From assembly GCA_030642565.1 (NCBI GenBank), contig DAOWNM010000009.1:1-19614 (forward strand): a stretch of 19,614 nucleotides of DNA, written 5' to 3'. The position numbers were made by a program, and so were the translations under genes. This document shows, one piece after another, positions 8,010 to 15,989 of the stretch (positions are counted from its first letter, which is position 1; every line of letters starts with the position of its first letter). Under the pieces are notes generated by a model. That model saw only the letters and a program-made list of their open reading frames with translations. It searched no databases and was not told the DNA's origin. Origin of the DNA: Bacteroidota bacterium. Its GTDB lineage: Bacteria; Bacteroidota; Bacteroidia; Bacteroidales; GCA-2748055.

Positions 8010-8034
8010 CGAAAAAAAATCGTTATAGCCTCAG

Positions 8035-9018
8035 CTACTTTTCCCCAAAATAATAGGATAAACCGCGCATCAGAACATCCAGATAGATGTAGTTGACTAT
8101 TATGGCATCCTGCTCATCATTAAAGAGAACCAGGGCCCGGAAAAGATCGGGTTTCGAATTTGGTATCTCATGGTATGTAAACACTTGCAGGGAATGATGC
8201 TCCCCACTGAACGACTCCACCCCTATGGTAGCCATCTTCCGGCTATGATCTGCAGTCCCGGTGAGAGAGTCTGCCGGTATTTCGGTCCTCTGCTCGTACC
8301 TGATAGAGGTGAAATAACTGAACAACAGCTTCATAGAAAGCACATTGGGTACACTATCCGGCAGATGGGTATTTTCATTGGCCGGTTCGCATCGAATAAT
8401 CCCCTCCCGATCCTGGGTGAAGCGAAATGCCTCCCCCGATGCCAGGTCAATCTGAATGGCTGATATCTCCGACGGACGAAGATCAATAAGAAGGTGTTCA
8501 CGGTAGTGATCAGGAGTGGCCGAAAAGACCCGGTCAAGATCCAGGCCGGGGTATCCCGGCAGAGCAACATAACAGGCCGTTTCAGAACCTCGTAGATTCA
8601 ACAGGTACCTTCCGGAAACAACCCTTAATCCGTAGGTCAGTAAAACATGATCACCCCTGAAAAATGTAATCTCCCTGGAGTCTCCCTGTGGTTCACCGGA
8701 TCCTCCATTGGCTTCACTACTTACAATAGATGACACCTCCAGCCTGCTGGCCGCGATCAATAGATTTTCTACAGACACCGGGCTCACCGGCTCTGTACCA
8801 AAAAGATACCATGAATCATCACCTTTTATGAGTTCGGCGGAGTTGTAAGAGTCAACCAGTACAATACGGTCCACATCCTCCATATTCCGGAGAGCCACAC
8901 TCCTGTTCTCCCTCTCCCGCTGGTTCCACGGATTGATGAGCAGGATCAACAATAACAGTGCCAGAATCAGTAAAAAAATGGTCAGGACTGATCGGCGATT
9001 CTTCATATCAGCGGGCAT
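8035..9018 (-). CDS. DUF4340-like membrane-anchored protein, partner of GldG
   Basis: A 327-residue protein with one N-terminal membrane helix at about residues 10-28, followed by a soluble part predicted to face the periplasm. The pattern (short basic N-terminus, single anchor, then a DRIVLVDSYNSAELIKGDDSWYL-like opening) fits the DUF4340 family, which commonly sits next to GldG-type ABC auxiliary proteins. No catalytic motif is visible. The ATG at 9018 overlaps the end of gldG by 11 nt and has AGGAG 8 nt upstream. A second in-frame ATG at 9006, just after the gldG stop, is also possible. It is the last gene of the surE-to-DUF4340 operon. It probably works in a complex with the neighbouring Gld-like transporter, inferred from context. 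Confidence 0.8.
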   Translation of the reverse strand: MPADMKNRRSVLTIFLLILALLLLILLINPWNQRERENRSVALRNMEDVDRIVLVDSYNSAELIKGDDSWYLFGTEPVSPVSVENLLIAASRLEVSSIVSSEANGGSGEPQGDSREITFFRGDHVLLTYGLRVVSGRYLLNLRGSETACYVALPGYPGLDLDRVFSATPDHYREHLLIDLRPSEISAIQIDLASGEAFRFTQDREGIIRCEPANENTHLPDSVPNVLSMKLLFSYFTSIRYEQRTEIPADSLTGTADHSRKMATIGVESFSGEHHSLQVFTYHEIPNSKPDLFRALVLFNDEQDAIIVNYIYLDVLMRGLSYYFGEK

Positions 9019-10717
9019 ATTTTCTTCTCCTGACTACCTGGATAACAACTCCCGAGATCAACACAAGCAGTAGTGGAAGCAGTGTATTTATTAGTTTCAA
9101 TTTCAGAAGCTGTGACTTCTGACTGATCAATTCATTGTTTAAAAGACGAAGTTTGAACTCCCTGGAGCGTAACTCCATAAGACCCGTCTCATCGGTCATG
9201 TAGTTCACAACATTCATGATGAATTCGCGGTTCCCGAAGGTCTGTCGCGTGTACCTGTCATATCCCAGAGGCTGTGCCCTGAATGCTCCCTGCTCAAATT
9301 GCACCTCGTTGGCAGCTATATCACCATCAGAGAGTATAAAAAGGGAGGTTGGTTCACTCTCCACAATCATTTTCCAACCGGAGGGTGTCACTCCTTCCGG
9401 TACCGGGTAGTTTTTGTAAAACGATTCAAATTCTCCCTCCAGTAGAATTCCAACCGGAAGATTTGCAGAGCGATATAGTGCCGGGTCGGGTTGAACTGTC
9501 ACCTCCTCCATATTTATATAGAGTGGGACATCCCTTGTTCTGCTGGCCTGGGATGTTGCCAGCAATACGGTCTTGGTAACATGCCCGGGGCTGCCCGAAA
9601 GCGTATCCATTGAAGAGGCAAACTGGCTCTTCACATAATTGAGCCCCCTGGTTACGGGGTGTGTAACCGGTCCCGCCAGCAGTGGATAGTATACCCAGGG
9701 CATCATGGTAAAGCGTGCCTGCTGACCGGCGGGAGCAGTATTTACAGGAACATAATTACACTGCAGATCGGCCACCAGATTGTAGTTGACCCTGACACCA
9801 TATTTAAAGAGGAGATCTTCCAATCCCACCTGGTTGGCCAGAGCCACCGTGGTCCCGGCTGAAAGGCTGTCAGCAAAAGGATGCACGGGGTCAAGGAAAA
9901 AGAGAACCTTTCCTCCCTGCATGATATACTGGTCAATGGCAAATTTATCAGCCTCACTAAAAGGTTGCTCCGGACGGGCGATAATCACTGCCTGGTAATT
10001 AAGTAACGCCTCCACATTGCCATTGATATAACCCCGGTCCACCTGGAAAAAGTTCTTCAGTTCATCCATCAGGCTGTGAGTCTGCAGCGAATCGAGTTCC
10101 CCATGCCCTTCTATAAAAGCGATGCGGGGCACCTCCTCCATGGTCAGGCTGTGGATGGCCCTGGCGAATTCATATTCCAGTGTCTGAATGGAGTTATTCA
10201 GGTTCAGTTCATGTGAGAGTGAAGGATTGTTTTTCAAAAGATTCACAGGCATCTCAAATGGTCCGTAACCAATAATGGCTCCCGGAAAAACAGTCCTGGT
10301 CGAACTTCCTCCTTCACCGTCGCGCACCTGGATATTGGTCACCTTCAAGCCCTTGTCGTATAACTCCCCGATCATCCTGTTCCGGATGGATTCATCGGGT
10401 TCATCATAAAGGTTGATAAACTGGTATTGAAGTTTCTCTCCACCGTATGCCCTGAATTCGTCCATCAGCTCCCGGATCGATTTACGAAAATTAACAAACT
10501 CAGCCGGGAGCTCTCCATCCAGGTATATTTTCACATAGATCACATCCTCCAGCTCCCTTAACAACCGGCGGCTTGGTTGCGAGAGGGTATGTTTCTTTTC
10601 AGTGGTCAGGTCGATCCGGAAAAACTTTATCTCTGCCAGAAGACTCACTGCCACAACCAGCACCAGTGTGATCCCCAGCTGAAACAAATGTCGTCTTTTC
10701 AGTGCTTTCCTGTCCAT
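9008..10717 (-). CDS. gldG: GldG-like ABC transporter auxiliary/substrate-binding protein
   Basis: A 569-residue membrane protein of the GldG/ABC-transporter-auxiliary family. In Flavobacterium johnsoniae GldG acts with GldF and the ATPase GldA and is needed for gliding. Homologues also occur in non-gliding Bacteroidota, where the role is unclear. There is one helix near the N-terminus (about 10-28), followed by the conserved RIDLTTEKKHTLS stretch at 34-46. A large extracytoplasmic region contains FIEGHGE near residue 205, and a C-terminal helix lies at about 543-562 before a basic RRRKYAR tail. I chose the ATG at 10717, which gives a 7-nt gap after gldF. The longer frame would begin with TTG at 10762 and overlap gldF by 38 nt. 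The family call is strong; the gliding function is unproven here. Confidence 0.88.
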   Translation of the reverse strand: MDRKALKRRHLFQLGITLVLVVAVSLLAEIKFFRIDLTTEKKHTLSQPSRRLLRELEDVIYVKIYLDGELPAEFVNFRKSIRELMDEFRAYGGEKLQYQFINLYDEPDESIRNRMIGELYDKGLKVTNIQVRDGEGGSSTRTVFPGAIIGYGPFEMPVNLLKNNPSLSHELNLNNSIQTLEYEFARAIHSLTMEEVPRIAFIEGHGELDSLQTHSLMDELKNFFQVDRGYINGNVEALLNYQAVIIARPEQPFSEADKFAIDQYIMQGGKVLFFLDPVHPFADSLSAGTTVALANQVGLEDLLFKYGVRVNYNLVADLQCNYVPVNTAPAGQQARFTMMPWVYYPLLAGPVTHPVTRGLNYVKSQFASSMDTLSGSPGHVTKTVLLATSQASRTRDVPLYINMEEVTVQPDPALYRSANLPVGILLEGEFESFYKNYPVPEGVTPSGWKMIVESEPTSLFILSDGDIAANEVQFEQGAFRAQPLGYDRYTRQTFGNREFIMNVVNYMTDETGLMELRSREFKLRLLNNELISQKSQLLKLKLINTLLPLLLVLISGVVIQVVRRRKYAR

Positions 10718-10724
10718 GTGCGCC

Positions 10725-11456
10725 TTACCATTTACTACTTTGAAGCAGAGTCCGTGTTCCAACGATAAACAGGAGGATCACACCGGCAAAATAGAGAATA
10801 TCCCTCGAATCGATCACTCCCCTGCTAATGGAGTTATAGTGATAACTGATGCCCAGCCGTGAAATCATAAAAACAATCCTGCCCGATTCAGCAATCCCAC
10901 TTAAAAATTCAAATCCCATAAACATCAGGAAAGAGAGTAAGACCGCTAAAATAAATGCCACAATTTGGTTCCCTGTAAGCGAAGAGGCAAACATCCCGAT
11001 GGCCGCATAGATCCCACCCAGGAACAGAAGGCCCATATATGAGCCCCAGGTTCCGCCCATATCTATATTTCCCGGGGGACTACCCAACCGGGAGACTGAC
11101 CAGAAATTGATGAGGGTAGGAATCAGCGAAAGAAGTACCAGTGCCCAGGAGGCCAGGAACTTGGCAAGAATAATTTGTAATTCAGTCACCGGTCTGGTAT
11201 AGAGCAGGTCCAGCGTACCGGTCCGCTTCTCTTCAGAAATCATCCTCATGGTAATGGCGGGAACCAGGAAAAGAAAGAGCCAGGGTGCAATGGCAAAAAG
11301 GGAATCCATTGTGGCATACCCGTTTTCAATCACATTGAACTGTCCCGGTATGATCCACATAAAAAGGCTATTGAGCAGAAGGAACACCACAATAACCAGG
11401 TACCCGGTAAGGCTGCTGAAAAAACCGCTGATCTCTTTTTTAAAAAGTGCCCGCAT
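10725..11456 (-). CDS. gldF: GldF-like ABC-2-type transporter permease
   Basis: A 243-residue inner-membrane permease with six predicted helices at about residues 12-32, 52-72, 98-118, 138-158, 163-185 and 220-238. The conserved cytoplasmic segment SEEKRTGTLDLLYTRPV lies between helices two and three, as in ABC-2 permeases of the GldF/NosY type. The length matches GldF of Flavobacterium. It is followed 7 nt later by gldG and preceded 13 nt earlier by the SpoIID-like gene. The ATPase GldA is not in this window, so it must be encoded elsewhere or be replaced by another ATPase. gldA is also unlinked from gldFG in F. johnsoniae, so absence here does not mean the system is broken. Confidence 0.88.
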   Translation of the reverse strand: MRALFKKEISGFFSSLTGYLVIVVFLLLNSLFMWIIPGQFNVIENGYATMDSLFAIAPWLFLFLVPAITMRMISEEKRTGTLDLLYTRPVTELQIILAKFLASWALVLLSLIPTLINFWSVSRLGSPPGNIDMGGTWGSYMGLLFLGGIYAAIGMFASSLTGNQIVAFILAVLLSFLMFMGFEFLSGIAESGRIVFMISRLGISYHYNSISRGVIDSRDILYFAGVILLFIVGTRTLLQSSKW

Positions 11457-11469
11457 CGTTGCCTGGTCG

Positions 11470-12642
11470 TTATAGGTCCCGTACAGCTTCCGGAAGACTG
11501 GAATCGGGCAGATCCCTGTAGTCCATCAGTCTTACCTCATGAAAATAGAACTGGAGTATATCCTGGTATGCAAAACCATCCCTGGCCATCTTCATGGCCC
11601 CCTCCTGGCTCATTCCGATGCCGTGTCCGAATCCTTTCCCCCATACCAGCACACTATCACCTTCGGGAAACATATCAAAAAATGCCGATTTGAATCCCCA
11701 ATCCTCCCTGATCTTAGCCATCTTGATAGAATCCTTGTCAAGTATAAAATACTTCTTTCTGTTCATCTGTTCCACATAGATAATCTCGTCGGGAATCCGG
11801 GTAACAGATTTCATCCCGTTCTTTAGCAGGTACTCCTTCCACTCCTTAAAGGAGATAGTATCCTGCCATTTGGCATGGGACTGATGAAGCGAATATGGGT
11901 CCACCACCGACTGCAGATAGCTCATATCGGAAAGCCAGACGTCTGCTGCCCGCTGGGTTTGTCCCCCGCTATTGGCATGATAGGCTGCAGTAATCAGTTT
12001 GAAATTGTAATCGGCCAGCACCGTGGCACTGGTCTCCACAATCGCTTCCAGGATTTCCGGATTACCGGAACTCCTTCCCTTGTATGCCTGACAATGAGGT
12101 CCGTCGCACAAGGAAAAGCCCTCACTGATATGCCGCTCCATCTGTCTCAATGCATAGGTTCTGCAGAGCACAGACTGCGCTTTGTAAAACTCCTTCTCGG
12201 CGTTTGGACCTGACTCGGCTTCAACCACTCCGGCCAGATATTTATCCATATCCACCTGGTTCACCAGTGTCATATACCGGTCGGCCGGAGTCACCACCAG
12301 ATTGTCATCATATATCCTAGAATCAATTTCGGGGAAAATGCACCTCACACGAAAAACCGACTCGGCAGAGAGGGAGCTTAATTCAATATGTGTGGCATAA
12401 CCAAAATCGTGTTCCGCATCCAGCACCTTTACCTTTCCCTCCTCCAGGGTCAGGTAGAGAATATCTCCTTCCTCAACTCTGAGTATCACCTCCCCGTCAA
12501 GCAGAAGCTGGTAATTACCCGAGGAGCAGTAGACCACTGCAGCTTTTACCAGGTGATCCTGGAAAAGTCCCACCTCAACCGGCTGTGCCACTAATCCTGT
12601 CCAGGAAACTACAATCAACAGTACCGTTACAATCCGCTTCAT
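11470..12642 (-). CDS. SpoIID/LytB-domain protein, probable peptidoglycan-active enzyme
   Basis: A 390-residue exported protein with a signal peptide at residues 1-19 (cleavage after LVA, before QPV). The SpoIID/LytB domain occupies about 125-385. Visible motifs are MDKYLAGVVEAESGP, where Glu143 aligns with the catalytic glutamate of SpoIID; YKAQSVLCRTYALR; CDGPHCQAYKG at about 179-189, with the Cys/His residues typical of this fold; HANSGG; and GFGHGIGMSQEGA at 337-349. SpoIID of sporulating Firmicutes is a lytic transglycosylase acting on stem-peptide-free glycans, and LytB is an amidase enhancer. This host is not expected to sporulate, so a general cell-wall role is likely. Its ATG overlaps the lpxB stop (ATGA), suggesting coupled translation. 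Confidence 0.9.
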   Translation of the reverse strand: MKRIVTVLLIVVSWTGLVAQPVEVGLFQDHLVKAAVVYCSSGNYQLLLDGEVILRVEEGDILYLTLEEGKVKVLDAEHDFGYATHIELSSLSAESVFRVRCIFPEIDSRIYDDNLVVTPADRYMTLVNQVDMDKYLAGVVEAESGPNAEKEFYKAQSVLCRTYALRQMERHISEGFSLCDGPHCQAYKGRSSGNPEILEAIVETSATVLADYNFKLITAAYHANSGGQTQRAADVWLSDMSYLQSVVDPYSLHQSHAKWQDTISFKEWKEYLLKNGMKSVTRIPDEIIYVEQMNRKKYFILDKDSIKMAKIREDWGFKSAFFDMFPEGDSVLVWGKGFGHGIGMSQEGAMKMARDGFAYQDILQFYFHEVRLMDYRDLPDSSLPEAVRDL

Positions 12643-13763
12643 TCAAATTCCACTTTTAACAATTCTATCATGCGCTCTCCGATTCTCCGGGAAACCCCCC
12701 TGCTGCCCAGCTTAGCATTCAACACCCGGTAGCCCTCCTGCATCTCCTTCCTGTACGTATCATCGCTCAGGATCCTGGTCAACTCGTTCCGGGTCTGCCC
12801 GGTCAGATCCTTCTGGATAACCTCCTCCACCAGTTTCTTCCCATAGATCAGATTTACAAGGCTGATAAAATTAATCTTTATTAATCGTTTTGCAATGCCA
12901 TAAGCAAGCTTACTGGTTCCATAAAGCACCACCTGGGGAAGTTCAAACAGGGCTGCTTCCAGCGTTGCAGTTCCAGAGGTGACCAGGCCCGCATATGCAC
13001 ACTCCAGCAATGCATAAGTCTCATTGAATACAATCTTTACCTCCGTCCCCTGCAGATATTGCTCATAGATGGAGGAATCTATAGAAGGCGCCCCGGCCAC
13101 CACAAACTGATACTCCGGATGCTCTGCTGCCAGTGTCAACATGGAGGGAAGTGTGGTATTAATCTCCTTTATTCTTGAACCGGCAAGAAGCGCCACCAGG
13201 GGTTTCTGACCTAAGTCATGCTGCATTTTCCACTCCCCTTCTCCTGCAAACTGCTCCCGGAACCTGGCAACCTGGTCAACCAGGGGATTGCCAAAATACT
13301 CCACTTCCATACTGAATCGTTCAAAAAACTCCACCTCGAAGGGAAGAATGGCAAAGAGCCGGTTCACATATTTTTTCAATGATTTCACCCGACCCTGTTT
13401 CCAGGCCCACACCTTGGGAGAAATGTAGTAAAATACCTTAATCCCATGCCCCGAAGCAAAACGGGCCATCCGCATATTAAATCCGGGATAGTCCACAGGG
13501 ATCAGCACATCGGGTTTCCACTCCAGTATCTTCCGTTGGATGAGACGCATGTTCCGGAAAATCTTTCTCAGGTGAAAAAACACATCCAGCATCATATAGC
13601 TGGTCTCCCTGTAATGCATCACCATTCCTTCAGAAACCTCCTGCATCAGATCACCTCCCATGTAGCAAAACTCTGCCTGCGGATCAGCCTCAAGAAGCTC
13701 TTTCATCAGGTTCGATGCATGAAGGTCGCCTGAGGCTTCGCCTGCTATCAGAAAATACTTCAT
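12639..13763 (-). CDS. lpxB: Lipid-A-disaccharide synthase
   Basis: Condenses UDP-2,3-diacylglucosamine with lipid X to give the lipid A disaccharide, at the cytoplasmic face of the inner membrane. The protein is 374 residues from the ATG at 13763, a normal length. It has the canonical start MKYFLIAGEASGDLHASNL, an MGGDLM segment, PVDYPGFN with Asp91 aligning with the essential aspartate of the E. coli enzyme, YISPKVWAWKQGR, ILPFE, YFGNPLVD, LLAGSR and SGTATLEAAL. A TTG at 13778 would extend the frame by five residues and overlap the upstream gene, so I reject it. AAGGAG lies only 3 nt before the chosen ATG, closer than ideal. It sits 7 nt after the small membrane protein gene. It shows that the host makes lipid A and has an outer membrane. 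Confidence 0.96.
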   Translation of the reverse strand: MKYFLIAGEASGDLHASNLMKELLEADPQAEFCYMGGDLMQEVSEGMVMHYRETSYMMLDVFFHLRKIFRNMRLIQRKILEWKPDVLIPVDYPGFNMRMARFASGHGIKVFYYISPKVWAWKQGRVKSLKKYVNRLFAILPFEVEFFERFSMEVEYFGNPLVDQVARFREQFAGEGEWKMQHDLGQKPLVALLAGSRIKEINTTLPSMLTLAAEHPEYQFVVAGAPSIDSSIYEQYLQGTEVKIVFNETYALLECAYAGLVTSGTATLEAALFELPQVVLYGTSKLAYGIAKRLIKINFISLVNLIYGKKLVEEVIQKDLTGQTRNELTRILSDDTYRKEMQEGYRVLNAKLGSRGVSRRIGERMIELLKVEFE

Positions 13764-13770
13764 CCTCTCC

Positions 13771-14061
13771 TTAGGCAAATTTGAGTATCAGCATTACAAA
13801 TGCCAGCAACAGAGTGGCAAAAATAACTCCCCTGGCCGAAAAATTCCGGTTGGTCCAGATAAAAAGGAAAAAAAGCAACAGGTTGGGAATGGTGGCGAGG
13901 CTCACTGTCTTTGATAACATCTTCAATTGCTGAAACTGCACCAGGAAATCCACAAGTGTACTGTCACTTTTCACTATCCAGAAACCCAGCAGGGTCAGGA
14001 ATGGTATTACCAGTGCCGGAACCAATCCGGACAGTACGGTATCGAATTTCTTTTCACTCAT
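13771..14061 (-). CDS. Small three-helix membrane protein of unknown function
   Basis: I do not recognise this family. From the ATG at 14061 it is 96 residues. It has a short polar N-terminus (MSEKKFDT) and three hydrophobic segments: about 9-31 (LVPALVIPFLTLLGFWIV), 53-70 (LATIPNLLLFFLFIW) and 76-94 (VIFATLLLAFVMLIL). Basic residues lie before the third helix. A TTG at 14079 would add six residues. It overlaps the end of surE by 8 nt and lies 7 nt before lpxB, so it is surely translated as part of this operon. A role in the inner membrane connected with lipid A or envelope work is only a guess from position. The coupling and clean helical pattern make it a real gene. Confidence 0.8.
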   Translation of the reverse strand: MSEKKFDTVLSGLVPALVIPFLTLLGFWIVKSDSTLVDFLVQFQQLKMLSKTVSLATIPNLLLFFLFIWTNRNFSARGVIFATLLLAFVMLILKFA

Positions 14062-14851
14062 GCTTACCTGTTTGTGCAAACTCCAGTGATTTCATCTTCT
14101 CCAGCACATCATATGCGGTCAGATCTGTATTGATGGGAACAACAGAGACATACCTGTTCTTCAGGGCCCACTCATCGGTACCAGTACCCCCGTTTTCGGG
14201 CTCCCTGTTGTGGAAAAAGCCGGTAAGCCAGTAGTACTCTGCACCATTGGGATCGGTTCTTTTCTCAAACTCCTCTTTCCAGTAGCCGTTAGCCTGACTG
14301 CAGATCCTGATGCCCCTGATCTCTTCAGAAGAGAGCGCCGGAATATTCACATTGAGACAGATTCCATCGGGCAGACCTTGCTCCATTACATGCCGGATAA
14401 CCTCCTCTGCCACCCTGCCGGAAGCAGTGAAATCGGCATCCGGATCATAACTGAGCAGGGAAAAACCGATGGAGGGGATATGGTTCACCGCACCCTCCAT
14501 GGCAGCTGCCATGGTACCCGAATAGAGCACACTGGAGGAGGAGTTTGAACCGTGATTAATACCTGAAAGCAGCAGGTCCGGTTTGCGGTCGGATAGACTG
14601 TTAAAGACCAGCTTCACCCCGTCTACTGGCGTGCCATTGGTAACATAACAGGTAAGACCGGGCTCTTTAGAAACAAGTTTGACCCGGAGGGGCACCTTGA
14701 TGGTGATGGCATGTGACATACCCGACATGGGCTCCCGGGAAGAGATGGCCACCACATCTCCAAATCTGCGGGTCACGGAAATAAGCGCTTCCATGCCCCT
14801 GGCATGAATACCATCGTCGTTGGTAACCAGTATCAATGGGGTTCGATTCAT
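14054..14851 (-). CDS. surE: 5'/3'-nucleotidase SurE
   Basis: Metal-dependent phosphatase that removes phosphate from 5'- and 3'-nucleoside monophosphates, and in some species short polyphosphates. It is a cytoplasmic survival protein. The protein is 265 residues with the SurE metal site intact: Asp12 and Asp13 (VTNDDGIHARG), Ser43 (EPMSGMSH) and Asn99 (LSGINHGSN). The conserved VTNGTPVDGVK and YSGTMAAAMEG segments are also present, along with LNVNIP and a Thr-Asp-rich C-terminus (INTDLTAYD). It is the first gene of the seven-gene minus-strand operon and is divergent from the HtrA-like protease. A good TAnnTTTG element lies just upstream. Its TGA overlaps the next gene's ATG by 8 nt. Confidence 0.96.
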   Translation of the reverse strand: MNRTPLILVTNDDGIHARGMEALISVTRRFGDVVAISSREPMSGMSHAITIKVPLRVKLVSKEPGLTCYVTNGTPVDGVKLVFNSLSDRKPDLLLSGINHGSNSSSSVLYSGTMAAAMEGAVNHIPSIGFSLLSYDPDADFTASGRVAEEVIRHVMEQGLPDGICLNVNIPALSSEEIRGIRICSQANGYWKEEFEKRTDPNGAEYYWLTGFFHNREPENGGTGTDEWALKNRYVSVVPINTDLTAYDVLEKMKSLEFAQTGKHE

Positions 14852-14865
14852 CTTATCTTTATAAG
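14852..14865 (-). other. Inverted repeat immediately before the surE start codon
   Basis: CTTAT at 14852-14856 and ATAAG at 14861-14865 form a 5-bp stem with a 4-nt loop directly adjoining the surE ATG (14851-14849). In the mRNA this would put a small, A/U-rich hairpin against the start codon. It could tune initiation, but the stem is weak and may be chance. Confidence 0.25.
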
Positions 14866-14869
14866 CTTA

Positions 14870-14877
14870 CAAAAATA
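14870..14877 (-). promoter_or_regulatory. Probable Bacteroidetes-type -7 promoter element for surE
   Basis: On the minus strand this reads TATTTTTG, an exact match to TAnnTTTG, 18 nt before the surE ATG in the 85-nt divergent gap. A clear TTTG -33 box is not visible about 20 nt upstream. The adjacent palindrome TAAGCTTA (14862-14869) would sit near the transcription start. The position at the head of an operon supports the call. Confidence 0.5.
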
Positions 14878-14936
14878 TCTAAAATCCACGAGAACCAGGT
14901 TTTTTATTTCTAATTTCATACAGTGAACAATAACCA

Positions 14937-15989
14937 ATGAGGATGAATATAAAAAAAACAGTTCTGTTAATGGTGATGGCAGTGATGGTGTTAACACTGA
15001 AGGCCCAGGATCTGGCCGATCTTTTTGAAAAGAACAAACACTCCGTGGTTACTATCTATGTAGATGAGAGTCTGAATACCGGAACAGGCGATCCCCGCAC
15101 CTTTACCTCCAATATGGGACTCGGTTCCGGTGTGCTTATAAGAGAGGATATTGTTCTTACTGCTGCCCATGTGGTGGGCAATGCAGAGCAGATCATGGTT
15201 CAGTTTTATGACGGTGAATCGTTGGAGGCAAAAACAACCAGGATATCACGCATTGCCGATGTGGCACTGATCACCCTGAACAGGCACCCTGCCAACCCGC
15301 AGGTAGCTGTCATTGGCAATTCGGACGAAGTCAGAATCGGCGATGAGGTGTTCGTGGTGGGAGCCCCCATGGGCTTGCCCTACTCCCTGTCGCGGGGTGT
15401 GATCAGTGGAAAGCACACTGAGCATAACCTCTCCAATGACGGAAAAACAATGGAATTTTTCCAGACCGATGCAGCCATCAATACCGGCAACTCGGGAGGA
15501 CCTATGTTTAACTACAACGGTGAGGTGATCGGTATTGTAAGCTCAATCTTCACCCACTCGGGTGGGTTTGAAGGGATCGGTTTTGCCGCCACATCCAATG
15601 TATCCAGTGCACTGCTTACCGAAAGAGGCAGCAAGTTCTTCGGAATCGAAGCCATGGTGCTTCCCTACGAACTGGCTCGTATCCTCAATGTTCCCCAGGA
15701 GTCGGGATGGCTGGTGCAGCATGTGGTCAGGGATAGTCCGGCCGGAAAGTCAGGTATAAAAGGTGGGTTCAGGATGGTCACCATAGAGGAAGAGAAGATC
15801 CTGCTGGGTGGGGATATCATCCTTCAGGTGGACGACATCGTGATCACAGGAGAGGAGAGTGTTTATAAACTCTGGGACTACCTCAACTCGGTACAATCGA
15901 TTGCTACCCATGATATCAAAGTGCTGCGGGCTGGCGAAATCATTGAACTGCGCTGGGTATCCTCCGGTTTTCAGCCAACGCGTCAATGA
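14937..15989 (+). CDS. Exported HtrA/DegP-like serine protease with one PDZ domain
   Basis: A 350-residue S1C-type protease, predicted to be a periplasmic protein-quality protease. The N-terminus is a signal peptide (about residues 1-23, cleavage near LKA). The trypsin-like domain spans about 30-225 with a full triad: His78 (TAAHVV), Asp108 (ADVALI) and Ser186 (NTGNSGGP). One PDZ domain follows at about 235-345. The length matches one-PDZ family members such as DegS-like proteins, but the N-terminus looks like a cleavable signal rather than a stable anchor. An alternative start is the ATG two codons later. It is divergent from surE and its TGA overlaps the Nudix ATG by four bases (ATGA), so the two are co-translated. 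No convincing promoter element is visible upstream. Confidence 0.92.
   Translation: MRMNIKKTVLLMVMAVMVLTLKAQDLADLFEKNKHSVVTIYVDESLNTGTGDPRTFTSNMGLGSGVLIREDIVLTAAHVVGNAEQIMVQFYDGESLEAKTTRISRIADVALITLNRHPANPQVAVIGNSDEVRIGDEVFVVGAPMGLPYSLSRGVISGKHTEHNLSNDGKTMEFFQTDAAINTGNSGGPMFNYNGEVIGIVSSIFTHSGGFEGIGFAATSNVSSALLTERGSKFFGIEAMVLPYELARILNVPQESGWLVQHVVRDSPAGKSGIKGGFRMVTIEEEKILLGGDIILQVDDIVITGEESVYKLWDYLNSVQSIATHDIKVLRAGEIIELRWVSSGFQPTRQ

Noticed and set aside
8009..8023. ACGA-A7-TCGT hairpin as a terminator for the surE-to-DUF4340 operon
   Set aside because: The stem is 4 bp and the A/T run forms the loop instead of following the stem, so it does not fit a rho-independent terminator.
10718..10762. 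Upstream TTG start for gldG
   Set aside because: It would overlap gldF by 38 nt. The ATG at 10717 leaves a 7-nt gap and a normal basic N-terminus before the first helix.
13764..13778. Upstream TTG start for lpxB
   Set aside because: It would overlap the preceding gene and add five residues before the canonical MKYFLIAGEASGD start.
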